Assembly (NCBI RefSeq): GCF_944380975.1
Contig: NZ_CALWJK010000023.1
Span: 1-33,518 of the forward strand
Source: an uncultured Agathobaculum sp.
GTDB lineage: Bacteria > Bacillota > Clostridia > Oscillospirales > Butyricicoccaceae
Direction: 5' to 3'
DNA length: 33,518 nucleotides
This document shows, one piece after another, positions 32,779 through 33,518 of the stretch. The position numbers and the translations under genes were made by a program. Under the pieces are notes generated by a model. It made no database searches, was not told where the DNA came from, and was given only the letters and a program-made list of their open reading frames with translations. Each line of letters begins with the position of its first letter. Position 1 is the first letter of the stretch.

Positions 32779-33501
32779 ATGCCAAATAGTGCCGTTTTGG
32801 AAGGGCAATTTGTTCACCTCCACTTTGTCGATGAAAAATATCACGAGCAACATTCGCAGCTGCTACATAAGCATGATGACGCGCTCGAACTGTTCTATGT
32901 GATGAAAGGGGAAGGGCAATATATTGTCGCGGGGAAGAAATACTTTGTACAGTCCGGCAATCTGGTGATTTGCAATGCAGGAATCATGCACGGGGAAGAA
33001 CCGTTTCGCCGGCACAATATGGAAAGCTACTGCTGTGTTTTGCAAGGGGTTTCGCTGCAAGGGCTGGCCTCTAATACATTGAGCAAACCGGAGCAAAATC
33101 CGGTTTTGTATTTTTCGGATGACCGGGCCGCAGTGGAGCATATTCTGCTTGCGCTTTATATGTTGGATCGGCAGGATATAGATCATAAAACAGCATTGGG
33201 ACAGCTGGCAAACGCTTTGCTGAGCATTGTATATGATAAATTGCATCGAAGACAGCAACCCAACATGATCGCAGACAAGAATACAGAGGAATTCATTCAG
33301 AATATCATGCAGTATCTGGATACGCACTATATTGAACCGCTGCAGCTGCATGAGCTGGGAACGCGGTTTCATATCAGTCCGTTTTACCTTGCGCATATAT
33401 TTAAAGCGGAAACCGGTATCTCCATGATGAAATATGTCATGGGACCTGTTGACCAAAAGAAATCTGGGCTGAAAGTTGATATTTTCAGCCCAGATTTTTA
33501 G
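32779..33501 (+). CDS. Truncated AraC family regulator (type A), 3' end lost; probable pseudogene
   Basis: A 240-residue product closely resembling the AraC at 15269: HKHDDALELFYVMKGEGQY, GNLVICNAGIMHGEEP, and the first helix-turn-helix YLDTHYIEPLQLHELGTRF ... PFYLAHIFKAETGISMMKYV. At about residue 220 (near 33440) the AraC sequence ends abruptly. The second helix-turn-helix (RRIGEAQ ... GYTS) is missing and is replaced by an unrelated 20-residue tail read through a terminator-like hairpin. DNA binding by AraC proteins needs both helix-turn-helix motifs, so this copy is probably non-functional. The ATG at 32779 has AAGGAGG upstream. It is divergent from the type B AraC. Confidence 0.7.
   Translation: MPNSAVLEGQFVHLHFVDEKYHEQHSQLLHKHDDALELFYVMKGEGQYIVAGKKYFVQSGNLVICNAGIMHGEEPFRRHNMESYCCVLQGVSLQGLASNTLSKPEQNPVLYFSDDRAAVEHILLALYMLDRQDIDHKTALGQLANALLSIVYDKLHRRQQPNMIADKNTEEFIQNIMQYLDTHYIEPLQLHELGTRFHISPFYLAHIFKAETGISMMKYVMGPVDQKKSGLKVDIFSPDF
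33460..33499 (+). terminator. Terminator-like hairpin beyond the truncation point
   Basis: A 15-bp perfect stem, AAATCTGGGCTGAAA against TTTCAGCCCAGATTT, with an eight-base loop and ending in TTTTT. It lies inside the foreign tail of the truncated AraC frame, so it probably belongs to whatever inserted there and ends a gene beyond the window edge. Confidence 0.65.
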
Positions 33502-33518
33502 CATATATGATGTAAAAA

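Noticed and set aside
1-33518. CRISPR arrays, rRNA or complete tRNA genes
   Set aside because: No regularly spaced repeats, no rRNA-like blocks and no complete cloverleaf were found; only the tRNA 3' fragment at 3727-3749.

Overview
The window looks like chromosome of an anaerobic gut-type Firmicute (Clostridia; an Oscillospirales-like butyrate producer is my guess). The clues are strong AGGAGG ribosome sites, GPH and AraC families of clostridial type, and oxygen-sensitive fermentation enzymes such as 4-hydroxybutyryl-CoA dehydratase. No rRNA, intact tRNA or CRISPR array is visible.

Region 1 (1-3800) is A+T-richer accessory DNA. It holds the 3' part of a type I restriction specificity gene (hsdS), an ImmA/IrrE-type metallopeptidase, an AAA ATPase and a small protein with a PD-(D/E)XK-like D...ExK motif. 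All are on + with coupled or near-coupled start codons, which looks like a defence operon. It ends at a 23-nt fragment of a tRNA-Ser-like 3' end followed by a perfect terminator, so this is an integration site.

Region 2 (3857-8700) is a small integrative-element module. It carries a tyrosine integrase, two overlapping element proteins (one winged-helix/replication-relaxation-like), an excisionase-like HTH protein behind an iteron-like region, and a divergent zinc-finger protein. An HxlR regulator follows.

Region 3 (9458-32617) is a large inositol catabolism locus. The minus-strand operon iolG - GPH transporter - iolI - iolE - second Gfo/Idh dehydrogenase runs from 14951 to 9458. Divergent to it are two AraC regulators. 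A + operon then runs iolD - iolB - 4-hydroxybutyrate-dehydrogenase-like - CoA-transferase - 4-hydroxybutyryl-CoA-dehydratase-like - split transketolase (N and C subunits). To the right, on minus, lie two more Gfo/Idh dehydrogenases, a sugar-binding lipoprotein, an IolE/MocC-like TIM barrel protein and a third AraC. A fourth AraC gene is cut off near 33440, probably by an insertion at the window edge. A previously unlisted 37-residue membrane protein is encoded at 17367-17254 (-).

The most striking point is what replaces the usual lower inositol pathway. There is no iolC kinase, iolJ aldolase or iolA here. The iolB product (2-deoxy-5-keto-D-gluconate) is a D-threo ketose that a transketolase could cleave to a C2 unit plus malate semialdehyde. 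The adjacent alcohol dehydrogenase, CoA-transferase and radical dehydratase would then convert that C4 acid towards 3-hydroxycrotonyl/acetoacetyl-CoA and butyrate. This would be a kinase- and aldolase-free inositol route, similar in logic to the sulfo-transketolase (SqwGH) pathway. It is an inference from gene order and chemistry, not shown.
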